DNA of 64,000 nt from Halovivax cerinus (lineage in GTDB: Archaea; Halobacteriota; Halobacteria; Halobacteriales; Natrialbaceae): assembly GCF_024498195.1 (NCBI RefSeq), contig NZ_CP101824.1, forward strand, positions 930,001 to 994,000, in the 5' to 3' direction. The stretch's first letter is position 1. Every line of letters begins with the position of its first letter. Positions 51,401 to 58,847 of this stretch are shown here, piece by piece. The notes beneath the pieces are model-generated. The model made no database searches. It saw only the letters and a list, made by a program, of their open reading frames with translations, and was not told the origin of the DNA. A program made the position numbers and the translations under genes.

Positions 51401-54010
51401 GGGAACGGATAGATCGAAGACTTCCTTCGTGCCGGAATCGGTCGCGGCGACTACTTCGTCCCATCGGAGGTCCGCGTCGATCACGTCTCCGACGGTCCGC
51501 TGTACAGAACCGAGGTCGATATCTTCGAGCATCCGGCGAGCCCGGGCCCGACTTGGATTGTCGCCCCTGCGAACGTTATTGTAATATTCGCCGACGACGC
51601 CTCCATCGGCAGCGACGAGTGCAGGGCCGACCGGCATCGTTTCGCCACGTCGGTGTCCGTCTTCGACGATTCGTTCGAGTGCACGACGTTTCGCCGTGGA
51701 TTCGAACCCTATCGCGGCGGCGTATCTATCGATATCCGCACCAAACATCTCGACGAAGTACTGGACGCTCTTCGATTCGATCGTGCGGCCATCGGTCAGT
51801 TCGTAGGTCCCTCGTCGGTCCCGCTCTCGGATCCGAGCGCGGATACCGTACGATTCTAGCATGTGCAGAATCTGGGTCGCAAGACGGTCGCTAATAGTCG
51901 ATATGAGGACGCTCGACCCGCCAGCGTCTCGCTCGGATACCGATCCATCCGCGTCCATCAACCCGCGGAGGAACGCGTCGGCATGTTCCGCGGTCGTCAA
52001 TTCGGGTGCGAGCGAGAGTTCACGCTTCGGCGTCACCATCCCGACGTTCGCAAACAGTCTGGCGATCGTCGCGCTGCAGACGCGAATACAGGGGACACGG
52101 TCGGCTTGCCGTTCGATCTCCGGTCGTTTATCGAACTTCTCGGCAAAGATGTCCGCAGCTCGCTCGAGAAGTGCTTCGTTCCCGTTCGAGATTCGGACCA
52201 GTCCGCGATTGGCGTTCCGCCGGTTGAGTGAAATGTCACCGTCGCCGAATACGAGCCCGAGGAGATACAACAGGTCCGAATCGAACCGCTCGGGGATCGT
52301 TATGGAATCCCCGTGTCGAATCATCAATCGGTCGAACTCGACGTCCTCGCGACTCGCATCGATCGCATCGAGCATCCGATCTAGCTTCTCGAGCGGGACG
52401 TGTCGGTTCTTCAGGTGAAGGTAGATGAAGTCCTCGGAGAGATCGAGCTCGGTGGCGGCATCGCGGAGCGACCCGAACTCGTCGGTGAGCGACGTTCTGA
52501 GGAACTCGATGGAGTCGTCCCCGAGTTTGATCTTCTCCGTGCTGAGTTCTAGGAAGTCACGTACCGACGGGTCCGACCGGTCGAGATCGTCGTATTTCGG
52601 AACTGCGACGTGATCTCCCGGTTGGACGTCGGAAATTTCGGTCCATTCCATACCCGCCTCACCACAGGTCAGCACGGGCGTGTTGACCGACGCTTCGAGT
52701 TCCTTTCCACAACGTGTCTTTATTCGGCGACACGGCTTTTCGGGCATTCGCCAGACGTGCGAAGAGGTCGTATCGGCCATCTCTCCCGTGTCTCGGTCGA
52801 ACGTCTGCAGGCCGATGCCCCGCGCGACCGCAGTTTCTTCCGAAACCGGTTCGGGGAGAGACTCAGACACGATGTCCTCGATCCGACGGAATCCACTGTC
52901 GGTGTGGATCATCGTGTCACCGGTAACGCAGAGCCCTGCGCTCGAACTGCCTTTCCCGGAGGTGTAGACCGACCGGGGCGCGATATTCTGTATATATGAC
53001 AACATCTGGCTTTTTCCCGTACCAGGGTCACCGATCAACAGCATGTGGAGGTCGCCGCGAATGCGCGAGCCGTCGGGGAGGTGCTTGGTCACACCCGAGA
53101 ACAGCTGGAGGATCATCGAGAGCTTCTCCTGGTCGTAGCCGTAGATCGAGGGGGCGATGGAGTCGACCATCGTCTCGTAGATATCGTCGCGTTGGGAGAG
53201 GTCGACGATCTCCGCTTTGTCCGCCTCGGTGATGTCCATGTCCTCGAACTGTTCTTCGTCGATTTCGACGGACATCCCCTCCATGTAGAAGTCGAAGACG
53301 GGCGATTTGTCCTGGTCCGAGCCCTGCTGTTCGAGGCGCAGGACGCCCGCCGCAGAGACGTGGTCGCCGGGTGTCACCTTCCCGGTGATGTCGTCCTCGA
53401 TGTGGACGTCGACGGACTGAGGCGTCTCGCCGCCGCGGAGGCCCTCTGGACTCTCCTGGATGCGCAGCTTCTGGGAGTCGACGAACTCGGACTGGTCGAA
53501 GTTGACCTGGAAGGGTCCCTGTCGCTCACAGCCCTGACACTCGTGGGGCTCCTGGAAGTCGCTCGTCGACTGTGGTATGCGCGTCAGGGTCCCACAGAGC
53601 TGGCACTCGAAGGCCGCTTCCTCGACTTTGGGGCGCACGTCCGTCGCCTTCCGAACGATGCCGTGGACCTCCACGAGGCGGTTCATGTGCTCGGCGCGAA
53701 TCTCGCGGATCTCCGGCGTCTCCGCCTCCGGCAGGTTCCGGATGCGGACGTGTGCCCGACCCAGGCTCACGTCGATCGGTAGGTCGTACAGTCGCAGCGC
53801 CTCCTCGGCGTAGCGCTGGAGCTGTTCGGGCTGGGCCAGGTAGTCGTCCGCCAGATCCGGGTCGAACCGGTAGAGGGCGTCCCAGTCGACGAACAGCGAG
53901 CGCCGTTCGGTCGGGTAGCGCTGGGCGAGTTCCTTGATCTCGGTGTCGTAGTAACTGCGGAAGAAGTCCTCGAAGGCGTCGATGAGTTCCGCATTCCCCG
54001 CTTGCGCCAT
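48404..54010 (-). CDS. mcm: replicative DNA helicase MCM with two inteins
   Basis: MCM is the ring helicase that unwinds DNA at forks. The 1,868-residue precursor minus inteins of 524 and 644 residues gives a 700-residue protein, normal for haloarchaea. It has a zinc motif (Cys136, Cys139, Cys158, Cys161), Walker A GDPGTGKS (residues 327-334), Walker B VDELDKM just before the second intein, the arginine finger in LISRFDLIF, and a C-terminal winged helix. Intein sites are AGL/TAAAV and DKMR/SEDR. Two short blocks of A/T-ending codons (49217-49282 and 52982-53032) contrast with the rest. A GGGTTTATACC box sets the start. Confidence 0.97.
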   Translation of the reverse strand: MAQAGNAELIDAFEDFFRSYYDTEIKELAQRYPTERRSLFVDWDALYRFDPDLADDYLAQPEQLQRYAEEALRLYDLPIDVSLGRAHVRIRNLPEAETPEIREIRAEHMNRLVEVHGIVRKATDVRPKVEEAAFECQLCGTLTRIPQSTSDFQEPHECQGCERQGPFQVNFDQSEFVDSQKLRIQESPEGLRGGETPQSVDVHIEDDITGKVTPGDHVSAAGVLRLEQQGSDQDKSPVFDFYMEGMSVEIDEEQFEDMDITEADKAEIVDLSQRDDIYETMVDSIAPSIYGYDQEKLSMILQLFSGVTKHLPDGSRIRGDLHMLLIGDPGTGKSQMLSYIQNIAPRSVYTSGKGSSSAGLCVTGDTMIHTDSGFRRIEDIVSESLPEPVSEETAVARGIGLQTFDRDTGEMADTTSSHVWRMPEKPCRRIKTRCGKELEASVNTPVLTCGEAGMEWTEISDVQPGDHVAVPKYDDLDRSDPSVRDFLELSTEKIKLGDDSIEFLRTSLTDEFGSLRDAATELDLSEDFIYLHLKNRHVPLEKLDRMLDAIDASREDVEFDRLMIRHGDSITIPERFDSDLLYLLGLVFGDGDISLNRRNANRGLVRISNGNEALLERAADIFAEKFDKRPEIERQADRVPCIRVCSATIARLFANVGMVTPKRELSLAPELTTAEHADAFLRGLMDADGSVSERDAGGSSVLISTISDRLATQILHMLESYGIRARIRERDRRGTYELTDGRTIESKSVQYFVEMFGADIDRYAAAIGFESTAKRRALERIVEDGHRRGETMPVGPALVAADGGVVGEYYNNVRRGDNPSRARARRMLEDIDLGSVQRTVGDVIDADLRWDEVVAATDSGTKEVFDLSVPETHNFIGNGIVTHNTAAAVRDDFGDGDQWSLEAGALVLADKGIAAVDELDKMRCVTGETLVHTGTGIEPIRELAHEAIGDGSVETLENGRTIRDVDVDVWTMSEDGSLVRRPVRAVHEYDAPAELWRVELESGERITTTADHPFFVLERGERTEVPAEELSEGDWTYVPRELPTPLADGGAVSTLPSTDDRSDHDDSVSPAHGAILGYVAGDGNIYYDRTEGSCGVRFINKEEQLLADFERACRDAFDAEPVRHPSERRDDGVETVRLHGKRYVDELLELGANLEIFDGKRLPEAVTRASRETKAAFVRALADSEGTVDERFVRIYSSSYELLLGTKMLLLEFGISSQIQTRQRDGGRDVYALTITSDASLAAFERHIGFTLDRKRTKLDAACGRTTGTRTIIDVLPECGHLFEQARGALRLHQSECGIASDATYCNFENDDANASLRLSDSILQAFEERNVEATAHYDELESETTWERLEELRNRYHVSQRELATELPLSQQQLSRRWGTDTELRNRVRHRLRDVLDPVRAVDLSPLQQLIEADVKWRRIDSVQQIDSRDHRDTMIDVCKSRLADLVDVRETAEAVSRARSLVNEPIEATDWTSLRSELERYNISFQAVAREVGVDGSTVSRWFSGAVDVNNFEEVKRTCVRLIDEKRRNIDELLAELDRRDRPRVYDLTVEGTHNFVANGIVVHNSEDRSAMHEALEQQKISISKAGINATLKSRCSLLGAANPKYGRFDQYEPIGEQIDLEPALISRFDLIFTVTDQPDEEKDANLAEHILRTNYAGELTTQQAEMTSPDVSTEEIDEMTASVDPAIDADLLRKYVAYAKQNCHPRMTEEAREAIQQFYVDLRSKGVDEDAPVPVTARQLEALVRLAEASARIRLSDTVSRDDAERIIEITRACLQDIGVDPETGEFDADIVEAGTSKSQRDRIKNIKALIADVEEEYDDGAPIDVVVERAGEIGMDESKAEHEIEKLKQKGEVYEPKTDHLRTT
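49310..51241 (-). mobile_element. MCM intein 2, 644 residues, LAGLIDADG type
   Basis: The intein covers precursor residues 924-1567, between DKMR and SEDR, directly after Walker B. It starts CVTGETLVHTG, has a block-B motif TTTADHPFFVL, endonuclease motifs AILGYVAGDGNI and FVRALADSEGTV, and ends GTHNFVANGIVVHN before extein Ser. After the endonuclease lie about 200 further residues with two helix-turn-helix-like segments (YHVSQRELATELPLSQQQLS and VAREVGVDGSTVSRWFSGAV). All splicing residues look intact. Confidence 0.95.
51359..52930 (-). mobile_element. MCM intein 1, 524 residues, LAGLIDADG type
   Basis: The intein covers precursor residues 361-884, between SSSAGL and TAAAVRDD. It starts CVTGDTMIHTDSG, has endonuclease motifs LLGLVFGDGDIS and FLRGLMDADGSVS, and ends THNFIGNGIVTHN before extein Thr. 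A helix-turn-helix-like stretch, LRDAATELDLSEDFIYLHLK, precedes the endonuclease, in the same relative place as in the PolD intein. The splicing residues look intact. Confidence 0.95.
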
Positions 54011-54034
54011 TGCACTGGCCTAGGGTCCCCATCC

Positions 54035-54045
54035 GGTATAAACCC
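54035..54045 (-). promoter_or_regulatory. TATA-like box for mcm
   Basis: Minus-strand GGGTTTATACC lies 25-35 nt before the ATG at 54010, consistent with a leaderless transcript. Confidence 0.55.
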
Positions 54046-54238
54046 GCGTGAATCGTGGCGGTACTAGAGCGCGAGACTGTCCCGTCGACGGACACAACGT
54101 CGAGAGAGCATATCGAGAGTGCGTGAGCGGGTTTGAGGTGTATGCGGATGTGAGATGTTCGTGGGTAAAACCTCGTCCACGCAGGGGACGGCTAGCACGG
54201 TGGGATCACGACTCCAGCGTAGCGGGACCTGGCAACAG

Positions 54239-54250
54239 GCTTAAATAGGC
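54239..54250 (+). promoter_or_regulatory. TATA-like box for the cmi4-like gene
   Basis: GCTTAAATAGGC lies 22-33 nt before the ATG at 54272, supporting that start. Confidence 0.5.
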
Positions 54251-54271
54251 GCCCGTCGGGAGTTCCCACCC

Positions 54272-54859
54272 ATGAACGAGAAGACGGAGGAACTGCGGGA
54301 GATCTTCACCGAGGTGACCGACGAAGAGACGGTTACCGAGTCCCAGGAGGCGGGGCGCGGGTCACTCGAACAGGACGAACGCGACATCGAGGACCGGCTC
54401 GAGGGCGTCATCGAACGAATGCGCGAGCGGTACGAGTTCGATACGTCACTGACGACAGCCGAGTTACAGACGGTCGCGCGTGCGTTTTACGAGGGGGCAG
54501 AGGACGACGAGATCGCCGACGACCTCGACGTCGAACCCGGCGAGGTCTTCGATGCGCGACTGGCACTCCACCTGACGCGGACCGACGAGGTCGACGAGGT
54601 CGACCTGGTCGCCCTCCGAGAACACGACGGCACACCGACGGAGATCGCCGCGGAGTTCGACTGCGACGTCGACGAAGTCACCCGCTACCGGGCCATCGCC
54701 GAGGCCAGAGCCGAATCGCGCGCGGCGAACGACCGCTACCGCGACGAGTTCGACAGTATCCTGGCCGACACGGAACTGTCGACGCGCATGGCCAGTGACG
54801 TGCGCGAGGACGGTCTCGAGGACGCGACCGAGGGCATGGAAACCGACGTCTCGTTCTAG
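54272..54859 (+). CDS. conditioned medium-induced protein 4-like
   Basis: The 195-residue acidic protein matches a haloarchaeal family annotated as conditioned medium-induced protein 4: MNEKTEELREIFTEVTDEET, RGSLEQDERDIEDRL, RERYEFDTSLTTAELQTVAR and a helix-turn-helix-like region IADDLDVEPGEVFDARLALH, repeated in form at EIAAEFDCDVDEVTRYRAIA. The name comes from growth-phase experiments in a related archaeon, not from known biochemistry. A DNA-binding role is possible from the two HTH-like units. It is divergent from mcm, 261 bp away. Confidence 0.82.
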   Translation: MNEKTEELREIFTEVTDEETVTESQEAGRGSLEQDERDIEDRLEGVIERMRERYEFDTSLTTAELQTVARAFYEGAEDDEIADDLDVEPGEVFDARLALHLTRTDEVDEVDLVALREHDGTPTEIAAEFDCDVDEVTRYRAIAEARAESRAANDRYRDEFDSILADTELSTRMASDVREDGLEDATEGMETDVSF

Positions 54860-54940
54860 TCTGGCGGTCCGGCAACCGGCCCCTCGCCGCGACGAACCAT
54901 CCGTGTCCGGCACCGACGGTGACGGGGAGCGGGTCGAGGG

Positions 54941-54948
54941 TTTATACC
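54941..54948 (+). promoter_or_regulatory. TATA-like box for the Cas4-like gene
   Basis: TTTATACC lies 24-31 nt before the ATG at 54972, typical of a leaderless start. Confidence 0.55.
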
Positions 54949-54971
54949 GAAAGACGCGCCCAGCCGGGCCC

Positions 54972-55637
54972 ATGTCCGACGTCACGTTCGGCGACCTCCG
55001 CTCGGCGGCGTACTGTCCACGCCAGTGTTACTACGACTGGGTCGAGGGCGACCGCGAACCGCCGCCACGTATCGAGCGGATCACGTCGCTCGCGTTCCGA
55101 TACGAGGAGCTCCTCGCCGCGGACCGGCTCTCGCTCGCTGCGGAGCCGATCGAGGTCGACCCCGCGATCTACCAGCGTCGACTCGCCGATGCGAAGGCTC
55201 GTCACGAGCGGTGGGGCGACTGCTGCCAGCCGACCCGTCGACGCGCACTGGTCGACGGTCGCGAGTGTCGCGGTATCGTCGACAAAGTGTTCGAAGGGCC
55301 GCTTGAGCCCGCCGTCGTCGCCGCGGGATCGCCGCCCGAGCGGGGCGTCTGGGAGAGTCACTCGATCGTCGCCGTCGCCGCGGCGAAAGGGCTCGCCTGG
55401 GAGTGTGAAGCACCCGTCGAGACCGCTTACGTCGAGTACCCCGCCCACGGTGTGATCAGGCGGATCGACCTCACGACTCGGCGCAAGGCCGCCTATCGGC
55501 GCACGCTCCGGACCGTCCGCGAGATAGACGGCCCGCCGCCGCGGACCGACGATCGTTCGAAGTGCGACCACTGTGAGTACGCGCCGAAGTGCGGTGTCCG
55601 GACGCGAACCCTCCGGTCACTGCTCCGGCGACGGTAG
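54972..55637 (+). CDS. Cas4-like (DUF83) protein, probably without nuclease residues
   Basis: The 221-residue protein has the frame of a Cas4-family Fe-S nuclease: FGDLRSAAYCPRQCYYD (Cys15, Cys19) and a C-terminal set CDHCEYAPKCG (Cys198, Cys201, Cys207), expected to hold a 4Fe-4S cluster. The aspartate of a PD-(D/E)xK core may be Asp104 in RGIVDKVFEG. The following strand, where Cas4 has E-x-K, reads LEPAVVAAG without the acid and lysine, though the downstream HSIVAVAAAKGLAWE helix is present. No CRISPR array or other cas gene is in the window. It may be a DNA-binding or structural relative. Confidence 0.8.
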   Translation: MSDVTFGDLRSAAYCPRQCYYDWVEGDREPPPRIERITSLAFRYEELLAADRLSLAAEPIEVDPAIYQRRLADAKARHERWGDCCQPTRRRALVDGRECRGIVDKVFEGPLEPAVVAAGSPPERGVWESHSIVAVAAAKGLAWECEAPVETAYVEYPAHGVIRRIDLTTRRKAAYRRTLRTVREIDGPPPRTDDRSKCDHCEYAPKCGVRTRTLRSLLRRR

Positions 55638-55684
55638 CCGACCGACACCCCGAGGTCAGGGGACACCGACGCCGCGACCGGCGC

Positions 55685-56269
55685 TCAGTGCGTCGAGAGC
55701 CAGTGGTCGACGTCGGTCGCACGCGCTCCGCGTCGGTGAATCGTGTCCGTCGAGACGTCGACGACGGTGCTCTCGGCGCCGTCGGTCTCACCGCCGTCGA
55801 CGACGACCGCGACCGCGTCGCGGATCGATTCGTCGAGGTCGGCGACTCGGCGAGCGTTCGGCCGGCCGCTCACGTTCGCGCTCGTCGCCGTGAGTGGCGT
55901 CCCGGCGCGTTCACACAGTCGCAACGCCAGTGGGTGGTCGGGAACACGAATCCCGACGCGCTCTCGGTCGGCCGTGAGGACGTCCGGAACCGACGGTTTC
56001 CGGCGGCAGAGGACCGTGACCGGACCGGGCAAGAACGTCGCCATGAACCGACGTTCGCGATCGGTCGCCGTGACGTACTCGAGCGCCGACGGAACCGAGG
56101 GGACGGCCATCGAGAGCGGATTCTCCCGGTCCCGCTCCTTGGCCTCGAACACGCGTTCGACCGCACCAGGGTCGAGCGCGTCCGCACCGAGACCGTAGAC
56201 CGTCTCGGTCGGATAGACGACGAGCTCGCCGTCTCCGATCGCGTCGGCGGCGTCCCGAATTGCTGGCAT
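55685..56269 (-). CDS. L-threonylcarbamoyladenylate synthase (TsaC/Sua5/YrdC)
   Basis: This enzyme makes threonylcarbamoyl-AMP from threonine, bicarbonate and ATP for the t6A37 tRNA modification. The 194-residue protein is a single YrdC domain, without the extra C-terminal Sua5 domain: VVYPTETVYGLGADALDPG, VFEAKERDRENPLSMAV, LPGPVTVLCRRK, VGIRVPDHPLALRLCERAGT and TATSANVSGRPN. The start at 56269 is preferred over 56296 because a CTTTTTGCCG box at 56291-56300 lies 22-31 nt upstream. It is convergent with the Cas4-like gene. Confidence 0.92.
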   Translation of the reverse strand: MPAIRDAADAIGDGELVVYPTETVYGLGADALDPGAVERVFEAKERDRENPLSMAVPSVPSALEYVTATDRERRFMATFLPGPVTVLCRRKPSVPDVLTADRERVGIRVPDHPLALRLCERAGTPLTATSANVSGRPNARRVADLDESIRDAVAVVVDGGETDGAESTVVDVSTDTIHRRGARATDVDHWLSTH

Positions 56270-56347
56270 ATCCCTCACTCCGGCGATTCGCGGCAAAAAG
56301 GTAGCGCTCCGGGGTGCGCGGCGATCGACCGTCCCGGGGCTCTCCGG

Positions 56348-56929
56348 CTACCGGTCATCCAGGACGGCTTCGAGTTCGTCGTAGTCGGGGAAGTCGGGCC
56401 ACTCCGTGGCGACCCACGCGTACTCGATGGTTCGGTCCCCGTCGAGGACGAAGATCGCGGGTCTCGGTTCGGCGACGCCGGTCATCCCGTCGAGATCGTG
56501 GACGACACCGTAGGATTCGGCGACCGCGTTCGACGGGTCACTGAAGACGCCGTAGGGGAGGTCGTGTTCGCGCAGGAACGGCGCGAGTTCGTAGGGACTG
56601 GAGATGGAGACGGCGAGGACCGTCGCGTCGGCGAGCGCGGTCAGGGTACCGGAGTCGGCGGCGGATTCGGTTCGGGTGGCCCCGTCGTCGATGGCGGTGG
56701 ATTCGCCGACGCCGATTCCTCGGTCCCAGAGTTCGGTCAGGGTGTACTCCGCCAGGAACGCGCCGGCCATCGTGGTGAAGACGAGGACGGTCGGCGAGCC
56801 GGCGGCGTCGGCGAACGATCGGTCTTCCCAGCCCTCGTCGGTGACCAGCGGGCGGGTGAAGTCGGATGCCGTCTCCCCGACGGAGACGTGGTCGGTCGGG
56901 CCGAGGTCGACGACGTCGAAGTCGACCAT
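56348..56929 (-). CDS. peroxiredoxin-like (redoxin) protein without cysteine
   Basis: The 193-residue protein has the thioredoxin/peroxiredoxin fold layout: VGETASDFTRPLVTDEG, SPTVLVFTTMAGAFLAEYTL, TVLAVSISSPYELAPFLREH, PYGVFSDPSNAVAESYGVVH and RPAIFVLDGDRTIEYAWV. The position where the peroxidatic Cys would fall reads TTMAGAF, and the whole protein contains no cysteine, so classical peroxidase chemistry is not possible. Its ATG shares a base with the glutaredoxin stop, implying joint expression. It may bind or regulate rather than catalyse. Confidence 0.82.
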   Translation of the reverse strand: MVDFDVVDLGPTDHVSVGETASDFTRPLVTDEGWEDRSFADAAGSPTVLVFTTMAGAFLAEYTLTELWDRGIGVGESTAIDDGATRTESAADSGTLTALADATVLAVSISSPYELAPFLREHDLPYGVFSDPSNAVAESYGVVHDLDGMTGVAEPRPAIFVLDGDRTIEYAWVATEWPDFPDYDELEAVLDDR

Positions 56930-57198
56930 CAGGTCTCACCCTCGCCGTAGGTGCGTTCCAGGTACGAGACGATGTTCGCGCTTTCCGCCATCGTGACGCC
57001 CGTCTCGTCGTCGACGACGACCGGGACCGTCCGGACGCCGGCGACGCGTTTGACCGCGTTCCGTCGGGAGTGAAGCGGTTCGACGAACCGGGAGTGGTAC
57101 TCGAGATCGAGTTCGTCGAGGACGCGTACGACGCGTTCGCAGTAGGGACAGCCCTGCAGGCGATAGAGCGTGATCGGTGCGGCGTCGTCCGTGGTCAT
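56929..57198 (-). CDS. glutaredoxin-family protein
   Basis: The 89-residue protein has a glutaredoxin/GST N-terminal fold: ITLYRLQGCPYCERVVRVLD with the CPYC redox pair (Cys17, Cys20), then HSRRNAVKRVAGVRTVPVVV, DDETGVTMAESANIVSYLER. It would reduce disulfides or handle thiols (haloarchaea often use gamma-glutamylcysteine). The start at 57198 is backed by a CGTTTTCGG box at 57223-57231; longer frames are not supported. It is the first gene of a pair with the redoxin protein. Confidence 0.9.
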   Translation of the reverse strand: MTTDDAAPITLYRLQGCPYCERVVRVLDELDLEYHSRFVEPLHSRRNAVKRVAGVRTVPVVVDDETGVTMAESANIVSYLERTYGEGET

Positions 57199-57432
57199 GG
57201 GATCGACTAGGTGGGTCACGGCCGAAAACGGTTGGCTTCCGGCACGGCTCGCCGGCTCGGTGCGGCTGCGGTCCTGGAGTATGTCCCGTGCCGAGCGTGG
57301 TGGCGGACCCCACGTCAGCGATAGACACTCCGAATTGGGGAATCGGACGCGTACACGGTCGATTCGAGTGTAAACGGTTGGTTTCCCACATGACAAACGT
57401 TAATCGGGGCGAGTGCAAACTCCAGACAGCCA

Positions 57433-58824
57433 ATGGTGCTTCGATCGCTTTCAGGGGTGGTCCTCGCGGCGTACGAGATTCCGTTCGTCGGAATCGGCCT
57501 GGATACGACGATGGTCACAGTCCTCGGGAGCGTCGCCGTCGTCGTCCTCCTGCTTGGCTCTGCCTTCTTCTCCTCGTCGGAGATTGCGATGTTCTCGCTC
57601 CCGAAACACCGGGTCGACGGGCTGGTCGAGGAGGGCGTCCCGGGCGCCGACCGCGTGAAGGCGTTGAAGCAGGATCCACACCGCCTGCTCGTGACGATCC
57701 TCGTCGGGAACAACATCGTGAACATCGCGATGTCCTCGATCGCGACGGCCGTCCTGTCGATCCACTTCGGCGGACTCCTCGGCGTGGTGCTCGCGACGTT
57801 CGGAATCACGGCCATCGTCCTCCTGTTCGGCGAGAGCGCGCCGAAGTCCTACGCGGTCGAAAACACCGAAACGTGGTCGGTCCGGGTCGCCGCACCCCTG
57901 AAAGCGACGGAGTACCTCCTGCTCCCGTTGGTCGTCCTCTTCGACTACCTCACCCGCCAGATAAACCGCCTGACCGGCTCGGGCGGCGAGATCGAGTCGC
58001 CGTACGTCACGCGCGACGAGATCCAGGAGATGATCGAGTCGGGAGAGCGAGAGGGCGTCCTGGAGGAAGACGAACACGAGATGCTCCAGCGCATCTTCCG
58101 GTTCAACAACACCATCGTCAAGGAGGTGATGACGCCGCGGCTCGACGTGACCGCCGTCGCCGTCGACGACAGCATCGACGAGGCCATCGAAACGTGCATC
58201 CAGAGCGGCCACGCGCGCATCCCCGTCTACGAGAACAGCCTCGACAACATCCTCGGCGTGGTCAACATCCGCGACCTGGTTCGCGATCGCAACTACGGCG
58301 AAACTGACGACGGCGATCTCGATATCGACGACGTCATCCAACCGACGTTGCACGTCCCCGAGTCGAAGAACGTCGACGAGCTCCTGACAGAGATGCGCGA
58401 GAACCGCCTGCACATGGCCATCGTCATCGACGAGTTCGGGACCACGGAGGGACTCGTGACGATGGAGGACATGATTGAAGAGATCGTCGGGGAGATCCTG
58501 GAGGGCGGGGAGGACGAACCCATCGAGACGGTCGACGACCGCACGATGCTCGTCCGCGGCGAGGTCAACATCGAGGACGTCAACGAGGCACTCGGCGTCG
58601 ATCTCCCCGAAGGCGAGGAGTTCGAGACCATCGCCGGGTTCATCTTCAATCGCGCCGGCCGACTGGTCGAGGAGGGCGAATCCATCGACTTCGACGGCAT
58701 CGAGATCCGCGTCGAGCGCGTCGAGAACACGCGCATTTTGAAGGCACGGCTTCGAAAACCCGAGGCGGCCGGACACGACGGAGACGCCGACGAGGTCGCC
58801 GCAGAGAACGGCGAGAGCGGGTGA
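57433..58824 (+). CDS. CNNM/HlyC-CorC family membrane protein
   Basis: The 463-residue protein has an N-terminal DUF21 (CNNM) membrane domain of three or four helices (MVTVLGSVAVVVLLLGSAFF, SSSEIAMFSLPKHRVDGLVE, FGITAIVLLFGESAPKSYAV), a CBS pair (about residues 215-350; FNNTIVKEVMTPRLDVTAVA, IVIDEFGTTEGLVTMEDMIE) and a C-terminal CorC_HlyC domain (about 360-445). Relatives transport or regulate Mg2+/Co2+ or Na+ exchange. A TTAATCGG-type box about 30 nt upstream fits the start. It is divergent from the glutaredoxin gene. Confidence 0.92.
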   Translation: MVLRSLSGVVLAAYEIPFVGIGLDTTMVTVLGSVAVVVLLLGSAFFSSSEIAMFSLPKHRVDGLVEEGVPGADRVKALKQDPHRLLVTILVGNNIVNIAMSSIATAVLSIHFGGLLGVVLATFGITAIVLLFGESAPKSYAVENTETWSVRVAAPLKATEYLLLPLVVLFDYLTRQINRLTGSGGEIESPYVTRDEIQEMIESGEREGVLEEDEHEMLQRIFRFNNTIVKEVMTPRLDVTAVAVDDSIDEAIETCIQSGHARIPVYENSLDNILGVVNIRDLVRDRNYGETDDGDLDIDDVIQPTLHVPESKNVDELLTEMRENRLHMAIVIDEFGTTEGLVTMEDMIEEIVGEILEGGEDEPIETVDDRTMLVRGEVNIEDVNEALGVDLPEGEEFETIAGFIFNRAGRLVEEGESIDFDGIEIRVERVENTRILKARLRKPEAAGHDGDADEVAAENGESG

Positions 58825-58847
58825 GTCGCGACCGCGGGTGAACGGCG

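Noticed and set aside
54972-55637. Part of a CRISPR-Cas system
   Set aside because: Only a lone Cas4-like gene is present, with altered catalytic residues and no cas1, cas2 or repeats nearby.
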